A stretch of 64,000 bases of DNA, taken from NCBI GenBank assembly GCA_046293395.1, contig JBKBOU010000001.1:1381742-1445741 (forward strand). Reading direction: 5' to 3'. The first letter of the stretch is position 1. Each line of letters starts with the position of its first letter. Under the pieces are notes generated by a model that saw only the letters and a list, made by a program, of their open reading frames with translations, was not told the origin of the DNA and searched no databases. Made by a program: the position numbers and the translations under genes. Positions 8,659 to 17,736 of this stretch are shown here, in pieces. The stretch is from CAYNRA01 sp046293395. Its GTDB lineage: Bacteria; Bacteroidota; Bacteroidia; Cytophagales; Spirosomataceae.

Positions 8659-11532
8659 TTATCTCGAACGTTTCTTCCTATCCTTTGTAAACAAGTCTGC
8701 CGTGTATTTTTCATAAAGCCCGAATAGAAACTCCATTCTATTGGCTTCACTGGTAAACGGCTGCGGTCTATAAGCTATATCAACAGCTTTGTCTAGCTCG
8801 TTGTGAGCTTTGATTAAAGCAGGTGGCATTGTTAAAGGGTCGTAAAGGTCAGCCAATGAACTATTGGGAAATTGCAGTCTTGCATCTAAAACTTTTTGAG
8901 CTGCTGTTTCAATAGCATTTACTTGCTTCTCGTTTGGATTTTCCGGCCAAGGAAAATTATTGTAAACCAGTTCATTCGAGTAACGATAATCACTTTTAAT
9001 TCGTCCACACATATTTCTAATCCAAACCACATGAATACTTGACATTAGAACTCCGAAATGGTACAAGCCTCCATGTTCAACAAATAAACAACTGTCACTA
9101 GCAATTGAATTTTCGTCAAAAAAGTCCATCGGTATATATTTTCTATTTTCAGAAGAATGACGTGGAATCAATACATAATCACTTTTAGGTTGTCTATCTT
9201 CTCCAAATAATGTTGGAAATGCAGCAAGTCTTTGTGTTGCTTGTCTGGTACTTCCAGCTCTCAGTTTTCTAACATTTTCAACTCGTTCAAGCACAAGTTT
9301 TACTTCTTTTAGGTCAGTTGGGTTTGCATTTTTAAGCCATAAACACCAACGTTTATGTCCATTTAGAAATTCATGCGCAGAAATAAGCGGTTTAAAAAAC
9401 TTTTCTGAATTTGGTTCTTTGGCTACAAATTCATTTTTTTCTTCGTCTGTAAATAAGAAGTTACCGCCATCATTTGGCATACTTCCAAAAGATATTTCAG
9501 GTACATTGCAAATTGGCTTTCTGCGTTTACCAATAAGAATATCTCTCGCATCAACCAAATAGGGATTGATATTTTTTGCCTTTATTTCGTGGGCCTCTCC
9601 TTTTATATCCTCGTACTCAAAAATACTTTTGTTTGACGTATCAAAATTGGCAAAACCAATAATTACACAATAAACAACTGCATTTCCTTTCGCCTCATTG
9701 CTCCATTTAAAAGTACGATGGGCAAAGTGAATTTTGATTTTGTATTTGTTGAGCATTTGCCCCCAAAGAATACTCGTTTGTTCGCCTTGTACAATGGAAT
9801 TTGTAGAAACAAATGCAGCCTTAATCTTCGTACCTTGAATGTATTTGGCAGTTTTGATATACCAACCCGTCACGTAATCCAATACGCCAGCTCCTTGAAT
9901 GCCCTCCAACTCCTTTACTATGGAATCCCTCTGAAACTGACTCATTATTTTAGAACCAATGAACGGAGGATTACCCAAAATAAAATCAAACTTAACTTCA
10001 TTCTTTACTTTCGGCATACCAACATGCACTGAATACGTTTCTGCTTGTACGTCCACGGTTCCATAGCTTGTTTGTGGCTCATTCACCAAATAAATATTCG
10101 TATGCTTAGCGACAATTTGGATTGAATTCACTGGATTCAACAAGGTTTGCCAATCTATCTCCAAAGCGTCTCCATGAATAATATTAGCGGACTTATTGAG
10201 CGGTAAACGGACAAAATATTGTCCGAGCTCATTGCTTATAAGCATATTCATTTGGTGGTCAATGAGCCACATAGCAACCTCAGCAATTCGGGCAGGAAAT
10301 TCCTCGTACTCTATGCCATAAAATTGATCTACATCTATCAAAATAATGCTACTCACGTCTATAACCCGTTGCCCTGAGTTGTACAGAGCCCTCAATACCT
10401 CAAATTCAAGCAAACGAAGCTCTCTGTACGTTATAATCAGAAAATTACCACAACCACAGGCAGGGTCTAGAAATCTCAGTGTACCCAGTTTTTTGTGGAA
10501 ATCAGCGAGTTTATTCTTGTTGTCCCGTACAGATTCAAACTCTTTCCAAAGTTCATCTAAGAAAAGAGGCTTAATCAGCTTTAGTATATTTGTTTCGCTG
10601 GTATAATGCGCCCCCAAATTCCTTCGCTCTTTGGGGTTCATTACGCTCTGGAACATAGAGCCGAAAATAGCAGGGGATATTTTACTCCAATCAATGTAAG
10701 AGCACTCTAAAAGAGCCTCGCGCATCTTGCTATCAAAACTCGCAATAGGTAGTATTTCCTCAAATAATTTGCCGTTTACATACGGGAAACTAGCAAGCTG
10801 TTCATCTAAGTTTGTAAAGCGTTTCTCTTTGGATGTATTCAGCACCTGGAAAAGCTCTTGCAACTTTGCAGCCAAATCACTGCCATCTTTGCGGGTGCGT
10901 TGCTCAATGTATTCTTGAAACTGTTGTTTCTCAAATATCGTCGTGTCTTCAGCGAATAAACAAAAAAGCAAGCGTACCAAGTAAACCTCTAAAGGATGCC
11001 CAGTATAGCCTATTTCTTCTAGCCTATCGTGAATTTTACCCATAAGCTCCGCTGCCTTGATATTGGCGGGGTCTTGTTCCTTGTACATCTTTTTCTGGTA
11101 GCCAAGCAAATACCCAAAATGTTGGACATTGCTTACAAGGTCTTTTAATGTAAACGCAATGATTTTTTCATCTTCCAGGTCATAAAGTCGAAAATTCTCA
11201 AAGTCTGAGATAAGAATGTATTTGGGTAATTCATGTTCTTTGAGGCCATGTAAATAGTCTTTGGCTTGTTGATAAGCTTTATCCAAGTTTTTGCCTCGGC
11301 TCTTCATTTCGACGAGAATAGTGCCCTTCCAGAGTAAATCAATATATCCATCTCTATCGTCTAGTTTCTTTACTCGATGCTCAAAGGTAGAAACCCGTTT
11401 ACTTGTTATTCCAAAGACATGGAAGAACTCTACAAGAAAAGGTTTTGCGTCTGCCTCCTCATTGGAAGTATCAGCCCATTCTTTGGAGAATCGTAAGGCG
11501 CGGTCTTTTATTTCGTTCCAGCTAAGTATCAT
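8659..11532 (-). CDS. MmeI-like single-chain restriction-modification enzyme (Type IIL/IIG)
   Basis: The 957-residue protein carries both activities of a restriction-modification system. At the N-terminus a PD-(D/E)xK-type nuclease is visible with Asp65, Glu75 and Lys77 (YIDLLW...VEMKSRGK). A helical spacer (~155-300) leads to an N6-adenine methyltransferase: AdoMet motif I is DPACGCGNF (356-364) and catalytic motif IV is NPPF (521-524). A target-recognition region (~690-850) and a C-terminal helical part follow, the order seen in MmeI-family enzymes. Such enzymes need no partner gene, and none is present. About 45 residues (471-515) lie between the conserved DW and NPPF, more than I expect there. 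Base composition falls in the specificity half (17/60 G+C at 9361-9420) against 28/60 at 11041-11100 in the nuclease half, which suggests exchange of the recognition part. The recognition site cannot be read. Confidence 0.88.
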   Translation of the reverse strand: MILSWNEIKDRALRFSKEWADTSNEEADAKPFLVEFFHVFGITSKRVSTFEHRVKKLDDRDGYIDLLWKGTILVEMKSRGKNLDKAYQQAKDYLHGLKEHELPKYILISDFENFRLYDLEDEKIIAFTLKDLVSNVQHFGYLLGYQKKMYKEQDPANIKAAELMGKIHDRLEEIGYTGHPLEVYLVRLLFCLFAEDTTIFEKQQFQEYIEQRTRKDGSDLAAKLQELFQVLNTSKEKRFTNLDEQLASFPYVNGKLFEEILPIASFDSKMREALLECSYIDWSKISPAIFGSMFQSVMNPKERRNLGAHYTSETNILKLIKPLFLDELWKEFESVRDNKNKLADFHKKLGTLRFLDPACGCGNFLIITYRELRLLEFEVLRALYNSGQRVIDVSSIILIDVDQFYGIEYEEFPARIAEVAMWLIDHQMNMLISNELGQYFVRLPLNKSANIIHGDALEIDWQTLLNPVNSIQIVAKHTNIYLVNEPQTSYGTVDVQAETYSVHVGMPKVKNEVKFDFILGNPPFIGSKIMSQFQRDSIVKELEGIQGAGVLDYVTGWYIKTAKYIQGTKIKAAFVSTNSIVQGEQTSILWGQMLNKYKIKIHFAHRTFKWSNEAKGNAVVYCVIIGFANFDTSNKSIFEYEDIKGEAHEIKAKNINPYLVDARDILIGKRRKPICNVPEISFGSMPNDGGNFLFTDEEKNEFVAKEPNSEKFFKPLISAHEFLNGHKRWCLWLKNANPTDLKEVKLVLERVENVRKLRAGSTRQATQRLAAFPTLFGEDRQPKSDYVLIPRHSSENRKYIPMDFFDENSIASDSCLFVEHGGLYHFGVLMSSIHVVWIRNMCGRIKSDYRYSNELVYNNFPWPENPNEKQVNAIETAAQKVLDARLQFPNSSLADLYDPLTMPPALIKAHNELDKAVDIAYRPQPFTSEANRMEFLFGLYEKYTADLFTKDRKKRSR

Positions 11533-11977
11533 TTTTGAATTTAGTTTATCCGTTTGGGTACGATTTGGTGGCTAGTTTCATGTAAGTTCGAAAGATACGG
11601 AAAAATGGATGAATGGATAAATTTCAAATTCAATTTCCTTTGGGATATTCCTTTCGTTTTCAATTATTTGTACCATCTCGTCAAGAGCGAATAAGTGGAA
11701 GACCGACTGCTTGAAGAAGGCGAATCGAAGTTATACATGTATGGACCAAAAGGTGAAACAACGCAATGCACCAATAAGTCAAGATTGAATAAAATCTGTA
11801 CAAACGAACACTTATTACGCCAAGCTATTCACTTCCAGCTTCACTAGGGGAAATGAAAAACCAGAATCATTTTCAAAACAACCAAGACTCGTTTTCATGC
11901 GAATAAACACGACAAAAAATCCCCGTCTATCGAAAAAAATCTTTAGACGGGGATTTTCACTACTACTGAAAACGTAT
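11533..11977. other. Spacer upstream of the restriction enzyme, with a possible gene remnant
   Basis: About 445 bases. On the plus strand, 11695-11847 is a short GTG-initiated open frame of 50 residues (starting VEDRLLEEGESK) with no recognised relative; an in-frame stop lies directly before it. It could be a remnant of a longer gene or chance. The right end holds the terminator of the TPR-like gene. Confidence 0.3.
11914..11957 (-). terminator. Terminator of the TPR-like secreted protein gene
   Basis: A 14-bp stem pairs 11916-11929 (AAAATCCCCGTCTA) with 11944-11957. Read on the minus strand it is followed by six T residues and lies 21 bp past the stop codon of the gene at 11978-12643. Confidence 0.85.
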
Positions 11978-12643
11978 TTATTGCGGTTGATTTTCTTTGT
12001 TATTATTCTCTTTGGATGGAAGAATCTCCACAGCCCGCGTAGTTTGTGTAGGCTGATTCCCTCCTCTTGGGTCAAATTTAGTAGAAATAGTCGGGTTATT
12101 TGGACCGTCTTTGATACCTGTATCGTTGAGGGATTTTTCAGCCATGCGAATCAGCGTTCCGATTGACTCATAACTTAATCCTTCTTTAATGGCTTGATGG
12201 TAATGTCCAATGGCGCGTTGAAGCATCGCAGCGGTGGCTTCTGGCGTGCGTTGCCGCCAAGCTACCCGATGTAGAACCTCTCCTTGTTCCAAGCTAATCT
12301 TCGGAATTTCGCCACGCGTAGGGTCTTCTGGATTAATTTCTACCAATTGAATCAAGTTTTGCTTTGCCAATTCATAGTTTTTTAAAGCACGGTAATCACT
12401 GTATTTTTTCTTCAAATACATGGCCCGCGAGCTATTTTTTATCTGTTGTTCTACCAACGGATTTCCAATATGCTCCGGCGATTTTGCCGCTGTTCGATAC
12501 ATAAAAAAAGCATCCCAATACCTTCCCTCTCGGAAATAATCATTGGCCTCTGCTACCAAGTAAGCATCTGATTGTGCCCAACTCGTAAAAGAAAAGTTTG
12601 TGATGAAAAGCGCCATCAAAATTAAAATCCTATTTTTACTCAT
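11978..12643 (-). CDS. Secreted helical-repeat (TPR-like) protein of unknown function
   Basis: The 221-residue protein has a signal peptide (MSKNRILILMALF...SWAQ). The mature part is helical with TPR-like spacing (AEANDYFREGRYWDAFFMYRTAAK and later YHQAIKEGLSYESIGTLIRMAEKSL), and ends in a ~45-residue polar, Gln/Asn-rich tail. It probably mediates protein contacts in the periplasm. It is divergently transcribed from the M28 peptidase gene with about 100 bp between the starts, and it has its own terminator. I do not recognise a named family. Confidence 0.65.
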   Translation of the reverse strand: MSKNRILILMALFITNFSFTSWAQSDAYLVAEANDYFREGRYWDAFFMYRTAAKSPEHIGNPLVEQQIKNSSRAMYLKKKYSDYRALKNYELAKQNLIQLVEINPEDPTRGEIPKISLEQGEVLHRVAWRQRTPEATAAMLQRAIGHYHQAIKEGLSYESIGTLIRMAEKSLNDTGIKDGPNNPTISTKFDPRGGNQPTQTTRAVEILPSKENNNKENQPQ

Positions 12644-12703
12644 CTTTTATCTACGATTTAGTCTTACTAATACAATTTAATTATGCTAAAGGTTAATTTT
12701 ATG

Positions 12704-12711
12704 TATATTTG
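12704..12711 (+). promoter_or_regulatory. Candidate -7 promoter element TATATTTG for the M28 peptidase
   Basis: TATATTTG matches the Bacteroidota -7 consensus TAnnTTTG. It would start transcription near 12718, upstream of the ATG at 12746 but downstream of an in-frame ATG at 12683. This favours the shorter protein, which then begins with its signal peptide. No convincing -33 TTTG was seen. Confidence 0.4.
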
Positions 12712-12745
12712 GTCATTTCTATTGATCCTAAATTTACCCTTTATT

Positions 12746-14239
12746 ATGCGAACAACGCTATTTACCACAGGGATAATCTCCTTGTTTTCACTTGTCATTA
12801 ACGCACAATCTATTCAAAAATTACCAGAGTACAACCTTAAATCTACCCAAACAGAACAGCATCTCCGTTTTTTAGCGGCTGATGAGCTCATGGGGCGTAA
12901 AACAGGCGAGATAGGCAATCAAATTGCTGCAAGATACATTGCGGAACAATTCCGGTTACTGGGTGCTAAACCTGCCGCCAACGGCTCCTTTTTACAACCC
13001 GTTGCCCTCGAAACCATCACGCCGCCTGCCTCCGGGTACATCCAAACATTTGAAGGTCGGATGAATATCAACGATGATTTCATTCTGATGTCTGGCGATG
13101 GTTTCACCGCAGATAAAGTAGAAATCGTCTATCTACCCTACGCTTGGGTTGACAAAGATACGGACTATAACGATTACAAAGATATTGACGTAAAAGGAAA
13201 ATTAATTGTCACAAGTGTCGGTTTTCCAGGTGCCAATACACCTCAACAAATGTTCTCTGCCTTGGCTGAAAAATCCAAAATCGCAAAAGAAAAAGGAGCT
13301 CTTGCCTTGATTGAAGTATTCAATTCTCCGATGCCGTGGCGAAATATTACATCTTATTTTGGCCGAAAATCAACCAAAATAAAAAGCAATGACACCGCTG
13401 AAATCCCGCATATCTGGATTAGTAGTGCCGCCGCAAAATATATCACGAAAGACAAAGTAAGCACGGCTTCTGTTCAAATCGCGACGCGTAAATCAACACC
13501 ACTAAAAACCGCAAATGTCATCGGCATTTTGGAAGGTACAGACCCTAAACTCAAAGACGAGTACGTGGTACTTTCAGCACATTACGACCACGTTGGCTAC
13601 GGGGCAACGCAAGGCAAAATTACACCGACGGATAGCATCTTCAATGGGGCACGTGACAATGCATTTGGTACAACCGCTCTCCTTGCTGCTGCCCAAGCAT
13701 TCTCGCAACAAGCAACCAAACGCTCTATCTTGTTAATCGCCTACACAGGAGAAGAAATTGGATTGCTCGGTAGCCGCTTCTATGCTGAAAACCCCGTCAT
13801 TCCACTCGAAAAATGTGTCTATAACTTGAATTGTGATGGCGCCGGATACAACGATACTTCTCTATTAACTGTCATTGGATTAAACAGAACATCTGCTAAA
13901 AATGACATTGTGTTGGCGGCTCAAGCCTTCGGACTAAAAGCACAAGAAGACACCGCCCCCGAACAAAATCTCTTTGACCGCTCTGACAACGTTAGCCTCG
14001 CAGCAAAGGGGATTCCTGCTCCCACCTTCTCCCCCGGATTCACTGCCTTCGATGAGGTAATCAACACCTATTATCACCAAGTTGCTGATAACCCAGATTC
14101 TATTGACTTTGGGTATTTACTCAAATATTGCCAAGCATACACGTATGCCGCTCGTTTAATTGCTAATAAACCGCAAGCACCTACTTGGATGCCGGGAGAT
14201 AAATACCAAAAAGCTTTTGAAAATCTCTTCAAAAAATAA
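12746..14239 (+). CDS. Secreted M28-family metallopeptidase with PA insert
   Basis: The 497-residue protein begins with a signal peptide (MRTTLFTTG...VINAQ). A protease-associated (PA) insert lies at ~110-250. The M28 zinc-aminopeptidase core has all expected residues: His279 and Asp281 (HYDHVG), bridging Asp304 (GARDN), the catalytic pair Glu336-Glu337 (TGEEIG), Asp364 (NCDGAG) and His444 (YYHQVADNP). It should cleave N-terminal residues from peptides in the periplasm or outside. The start at 12746 is preferred over 12683 because it opens the signal peptide and agrees with the promoter-like TATATTTG at 12704. The following gene overlaps its 3' end. Confidence 0.9.
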   Translation: MRTTLFTTGIISLFSLVINAQSIQKLPEYNLKSTQTEQHLRFLAADELMGRKTGEIGNQIAARYIAEQFRLLGAKPAANGSFLQPVALETITPPASGYIQTFEGRMNINDDFILMSGDGFTADKVEIVYLPYAWVDKDTDYNDYKDIDVKGKLIVTSVGFPGANTPQQMFSALAEKSKIAKEKGALALIEVFNSPMPWRNITSYFGRKSTKIKSNDTAEIPHIWISSAAAKYITKDKVSTASVQIATRKSTPLKTANVIGILEGTDPKLKDEYVVLSAHYDHVGYGATQGKITPTDSIFNGARDNAFGTTALLAAAQAFSQQATKRSILLIAYTGEEIGLLGSRFYAENPVIPLEKCVYNLNCDGAGYNDTSLLTVIGLNRTSAKNDIVLAAQAFGLKAQEDTAPEQNLFDRSDNVSLAAKGIPAPTFSPGFTAFDEVINTYYHQVADNPDSIDFGYLLKYCQAYTYAARLIANKPQAPTWMPGDKYQKAFENLFKK

Positions 14240-15131
14240 AAACCTTTCCACTGTTATAAAGGATTTCATTCTTTTTTGTGAACAACAAGGAATAGAAAGG
14301 TTTGAGGTAGAACCCATTGCGGGTTCACCTCAAACTTCTTTTTTGTCTATTCAAATCGAAACATCTGTTCGAATTGCCTTATTAGACCACCAAAATCCGC
14401 CGCTCTACAACGAATTTAAGGATTGGTACCAAAAACAAGCTCCTCTTTTTGTCCTTTGGACGGATTACTGGCAAGCAAAAAAAGAAATCGTTTTCTCCAA
14501 AATCCTGCATGAACTCGGCCGCTCCGTTCGTGTCCCCGCTCGTGTTTGTCAGGTTAGACGCATCACCGCCCCAGAGTCCACACAATTTCTGCAAAATCAT
14601 CACTTGCACCCGGTTCCGAAAGCCCGGATTCACTACGGTTTGTTTTTGCCACCCGCTTATTTTCGGTTGATTCCCGCTGAACTTCTTGCCCAATTACCCC
14701 GCCATTCTTTTACAGAATACGGTCTTTTTTTAGCAGTTTCAACATTTTCCAATGCTAAAAAAATAATGCGTCATCAATGTATTTTTCGGTCGTATGAATG
14801 GATTCGCTCTTGCTCACACAAAGGATTTGTCGTAGTGGGTGGCTTGGATAAATTACTAAAGACATTCGAAAAAGACATTCAGCCCGATGATTTAGTGACG
14901 TATGCAGACATAGAATGGTCGCCGCAAGAAGGTGCTTTTCAGAAAATAGGATTTGAACCTTACGGACAAATGGCTCCCTGTTTTTATCGTTGGAATGACC
15001 AAGAAACCCAAAGAGAAAAAATACAAGATAGCCTTCTTGCTACCGATTCTTTTCCGCTATTCAATTTAGGGAGTACCAAATGGATTCGGTACTATAAATC
15101 AATCAAAGAAGATGATGATGAAAGACCTTGA
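14217..15131 (+). CDS. Uncharacterised protein with Mom/GNAT-like C-terminal domain, upstream of miaA
   Basis: The frame (about 304 residues from 14217) has no ATG in its N-terminal part. Possible starts are TTG at 14217, TTG at 14160, or a rarer codon further in; all practical choices overlap the end of the M28 gene by 23-80 bp. The C-terminal half (GGLDKLLKTF ... YADIEWS ... KIGFEPYG ... PCFYRWN) has the pattern I know from phage Mom-type GNAT proteins and the C-terminal region of some phage homing-endonuclease-associated proteins, where a YAD.RWS motif is followed by Y...GF. The N-terminal half contains VPARVCQVRRI and is unfamiliar. It overlaps miaA by 20 bp, so the two are translated together. 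A nucleic-acid modification role would fit that context but is inference only. Confidence 0.6.
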   Translation: MKISSKNKNLSTVIKDFILFCEQQGIERFEVEPIAGSPQTSFLSIQIETSVRIALLDHQNPPLYNEFKDWYQKQAPLFVLWTDYWQAKKEIVFSKILHELGRSVRVPARVCQVRRITAPESTQFLQNHHLHPVPKARIHYGLFLPPAYFRLIPAELLAQLPRHSFTEYGLFLAVSTFSNAKKIMRHQCIFRSYEWIRSCSHKGFVVVGGLDKLLKTFEKDIQPDDLVTYADIEWSPQEGAFQKIGFEPYGQMAPCFYRWNDQETQREKIQDSLLATDSFPLFNLGSTKWIRYYKSIKEDDDERP

Positions 15132-16050
15132 GCCAAACGTACTTGTAGTTTTAGGGCCGACGGCAAGTGGAAAAACCCGTTTGGCCGTTCAGTTGGCGTA
15201 CCATCTCCAATCGGGGGTAATCAGCGCAGATAGCCGGCAAGTGTATCGACACATGGACATTGGTACGGGCAAAGACTTAAACGAATATATAGTTAATAAT
15301 CAACAAGTTCCGTATCACTTAATTGATATTTTAGAACCAGGAGAGCAGTACGATGTCGCTCAATTTCAGCGCGATGTGATGCAAATTATTCCGCAATATC
15401 CTCCCCCAAATATCCCTGTGCTTTGTGGTGGAACGGGTTTATACATACAAGCTGTTCTGACAAATCATCAATTTACACACATTCCGATTGATGAAGAAAA
15501 GAGAGCATTTTGGCAAAAGGCAGGTTTTGAAGCAGCCCAAAAACACTACGAAAATTTAAAACAGATGCTTTATCAAGGAGATACATCTACCTTCAAACGA
15601 CTTATCCGTGCCATTGAAATCAATGAATATTTACTAGAAAACCCGATGCCGGACGTATCTTCCTACGCGTTTTCGCCTTTTATTATTGGCCTAGATGTGT
15701 CCCGTGAAGAGCGGAGAAAACGCATATCTGCCCGTTTAAAAAAGCGCGTGGAACAAGAAGGCATGATACAAGAAGTAGAAGAATTATTGAAAAAGGGAGT
15801 ATCTGCCGATAAACTTCGTTTTTATGGACTTGAGTACAAGTACATCACGGACTATCTCGAAGGGTACATAACACGAGAAACGATGTTAGCACAATTGGAA
15901 GTGGCTATTCATCAATTTGCCAAGCGACAAATGACATTTTTCCGGAGTATGGAGAAAAAAGGAATGAAAATTCATTGGATTGATGCGCAACTCGAAGTGA
16001 CACAGCAATTGAATGAAATCAAGAAAGCGGGATTTCTCGGTTTGCATTAA
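15112..16050 (+). CDS. miaA: tRNA dimethylallyltransferase
   Basis: The 312-residue enzyme transfers a dimethylallyl group to N6 of adenosine-37 in tRNAs reading UNN codons. The P-loop GPTASGKT (15-22) and the substrate-binding DSRQVYRHMDIGTGK stretch are diagnostic, as are PYHLIDI, CGGTGLY and RRLIRAIEI-like motifs, and a C-terminal FAKRQMTFFR helix. Length is normal for the family. Three consecutive ATG codons (15112, 15115, 15118) can start it; all lie inside the end of the preceding gene, indicating translational coupling with that Mom-like protein. Confidence 0.95.
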   Translation: MMMKDLEPNVLVVLGPTASGKTRLAVQLAYHLQSGVISADSRQVYRHMDIGTGKDLNEYIVNNQQVPYHLIDILEPGEQYDVAQFQRDVMQIIPQYPPPNIPVLCGGTGLYIQAVLTNHQFTHIPIDEEKRAFWQKAGFEAAQKHYENLKQMLYQGDTSTFKRLIRAIEINEYLLENPMPDVSSYAFSPFIIGLDVSREERRKRISARLKKRVEQEGMIQEVEELLKKGVSADKLRFYGLEYKYITDYLEGYITRETMLAQLEVAIHQFAKRQMTFFRSMEKKGMKIHWIDAQLEVTQQLNEIKKAGFLGLH

Positions 16051-16379
16051 AAATAGAGACGACCACCTTAAATGGACGGTATTTACAAACTTTTCATTCA
16101 AAACGTGTGTTGAACAAATACGTCTAAACGCTTACAAGATGGATTGATTTGGTATTAAAAACAATTGATTTTACACGCACTTGTATAAACATCTGATTAT
16201 CAATTTATTAAAAACAAATCAGTAGGAATATACGTAGCAGCTATAAAAAGTTAGCAAAGTAGCGTTCAAATATTTGTTTGGCGAAAGACTAAAATTGTAT
16301 TATTTTTATTATTTTAGCAGCAGCAATTCCAAATAATTCATCAACAATCATAACTTTAGCAAAATAACCTAACACCCAC
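16051..16379. other. Intergenic region upstream of citrate synthase
   Basis: About 330 AT-rich bases. No strong terminator for miaA was seen. The right part holds a weak promoter candidate, listed separately; otherwise nothing recognisable. Confidence 0.4.
16277..16308 (+). promoter_or_regulatory. Weak promoter candidate for gltA
   Basis: TTTG at 16277-16280 is followed, after 20 bases, by TATTTTTA at 16301-16308, one base off the TAnnTTTG consensus. It would give a leader of about 65 bases before gltA. Confidence 0.3.
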
Positions 16380-17663
16380 ATGTCTGATAAAGCAAAATTG
16401 ATACTTGACGGGAAAGAATATGAATTTCCTATCGTGACTGGAACGGAGAACGAGAACGCCATTGATATTGGTAAACTTCGTGCCGCGACAGGTCACATCA
16501 CAATTGACTCTGGTTTCAAAAACACAGGTTCTACTCAAAGTGCCATTACTTTCTTGGATGGTGAAGAGGGGATTCTTCGTTACAGAGGCTATTCTATTGA
16601 AGAGTTGGCAGACAAAGCTGAATTTTTGGAAGTAGCTTATTTATTAATTTACGGTGAATTACCTACACAGGAAGAATACGCCAAATTTAAGTCTGAAATC
16701 ACGCACCACACGATGGTCAATGAGGACATGCGTAAAATATTTGACGGTTTCCCGGTAAATGCACACCCAATGGGTATCATGTCTTCTTTGGTCAGTGCCA
16801 TGAGTGGTTTTTACCCCGATTCGTACGATGATAAAAGACCTGACCAAACGGATTTACATATCATCCGCTTGTTGGCGAAATTCCCAACAATCGCTACTTG
16901 GTGCTATAAAAAATCGCAAGGCCACCCAATCAATTATCCAAAAAACAACTTAGATTACAGTGCAAACTTCTTACAAATGATGTTTGCATTGCCTGTTGAA
17001 GAATACAAAGTAGATCCAGTTGTAAGCTCTGCTATCAATAAATTATTGATTCTGCACGCAGACCACGAACAAAACTGCTCGACATCGACTGTCCGCTTGG
17101 TTGGTTCATCAAAAGCAAATATCTACTCGTCCATTTCTGCTGGTATTTCTGCACTTTGGGGGCCACTTCACGGTGGAGCAAACCAAGAGGTGATTGAAAT
17201 GCTCGAAGAAATCAGACAAGATGGTGGAAACGTTCAGAAATACGTGGACATGGCGAAAGATAAGTCATCGAACTTCCGTCTCTTTGGTTTCGGACACCGT
17301 GTCTATAAAAACTTTGACCCGCGTGCCAAAATCATCAAAAAAGCAGCAGACGATGTTCTATCAAAATTGGGCGTAAATGACCCTGTTCTCGACATTGCGC
17401 GTGGACTTGAAGAGGCTGCCCTAAAAGATGATTATTTCGTATCTAGAAATCTATATCCAAACGTGGACTTCTACTCAGGTATCATTTACCGCGCACTTGG
17501 CATTCCTGTAAATATGTTTACTGTGATGTTTGCCATCGGTCGCCTTCCTGGTTGGATTGCACAATGGAAAGAAATGCGTGAGCAGAACGAGCCAATCGGT
17601 CGCCCACGTCAAGTCTATACTGGCGCCGTTTCAAGAGATTTTACTCCGCTTGAAAGTCGTTAA
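16380..17663 (+). CDS. gltA: Citrate synthase
   Basis: The 427-residue enzyme condenses acetyl-CoA and oxaloacetate at entry to the TCA cycle. The catalytic triad is visible: His264 in GPLHGGANQE, His306 in GFGHRVYKNFDPRA, and Asp363 in VDFYSG, almost the same numbering as the E. coli type II enzyme (His264, His305, Asp362). The HADHEQNCSTSTVRLVGSS segment is also typical. The short N-terminal beta-rich domain (1-55) is that of the larger, hexameric bacterial type. It is a single gene closed by a strong terminator. Confidence 0.97.
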   Translation: MSDKAKLILDGKEYEFPIVTGTENENAIDIGKLRAATGHITIDSGFKNTGSTQSAITFLDGEEGILRYRGYSIEELADKAEFLEVAYLLIYGELPTQEEYAKFKSEITHHTMVNEDMRKIFDGFPVNAHPMGIMSSLVSAMSGFYPDSYDDKRPDQTDLHIIRLLAKFPTIATWCYKKSQGHPINYPKNNLDYSANFLQMMFALPVEEYKVDPVVSSAINKLLILHADHEQNCSTSTVRLVGSSKANIYSSISAGISALWGPLHGGANQEVIEMLEEIRQDGGNVQKYVDMAKDKSSNFRLFGFGHRVYKNFDPRAKIIKKAADDVLSKLGVNDPVLDIARGLEEAALKDDYFVSRNLYPNVDFYSGIIYRALGIPVNMFTVMFAIGRLPGWIAQWKEMREQNEPIGRPRQVYTGAVSRDFTPLESR

Positions 17664-17679
17664 TCTTTCTCTCTTTTAC

Positions 17680-17717
17680 AAAAAACGCTCTTCACAAACT
17701 GTGGAGAGCGTTTTTTT
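17680..17717 (+). terminator. Terminator between gltA and the M23-like gene
   Basis: The stem CGCTCTTCAC (17686-17695) pairs with GTGGAGAGCG (17701-17710), flanked by A and T runs of six or more. It serves gltA and could also stop leftward transcription. Confidence 0.85.
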
Positions 17718-17736
17718 ATGCTTTGAATGATACATT

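Noticed and set aside
8659..11532. Larger defence island around the restriction enzyme
   Set aside because: The neighbours are an MBL-fold hydrolase and a TPR-like secreted protein with no defence signatures, integrase or tRNA; only the single enzyme is supported.
12683..12745. Longer start for the M28 peptidase
   Set aside because: It would place 21 hydrophobic residues before a complete signal peptide, and a -7 promoter element lies inside it.
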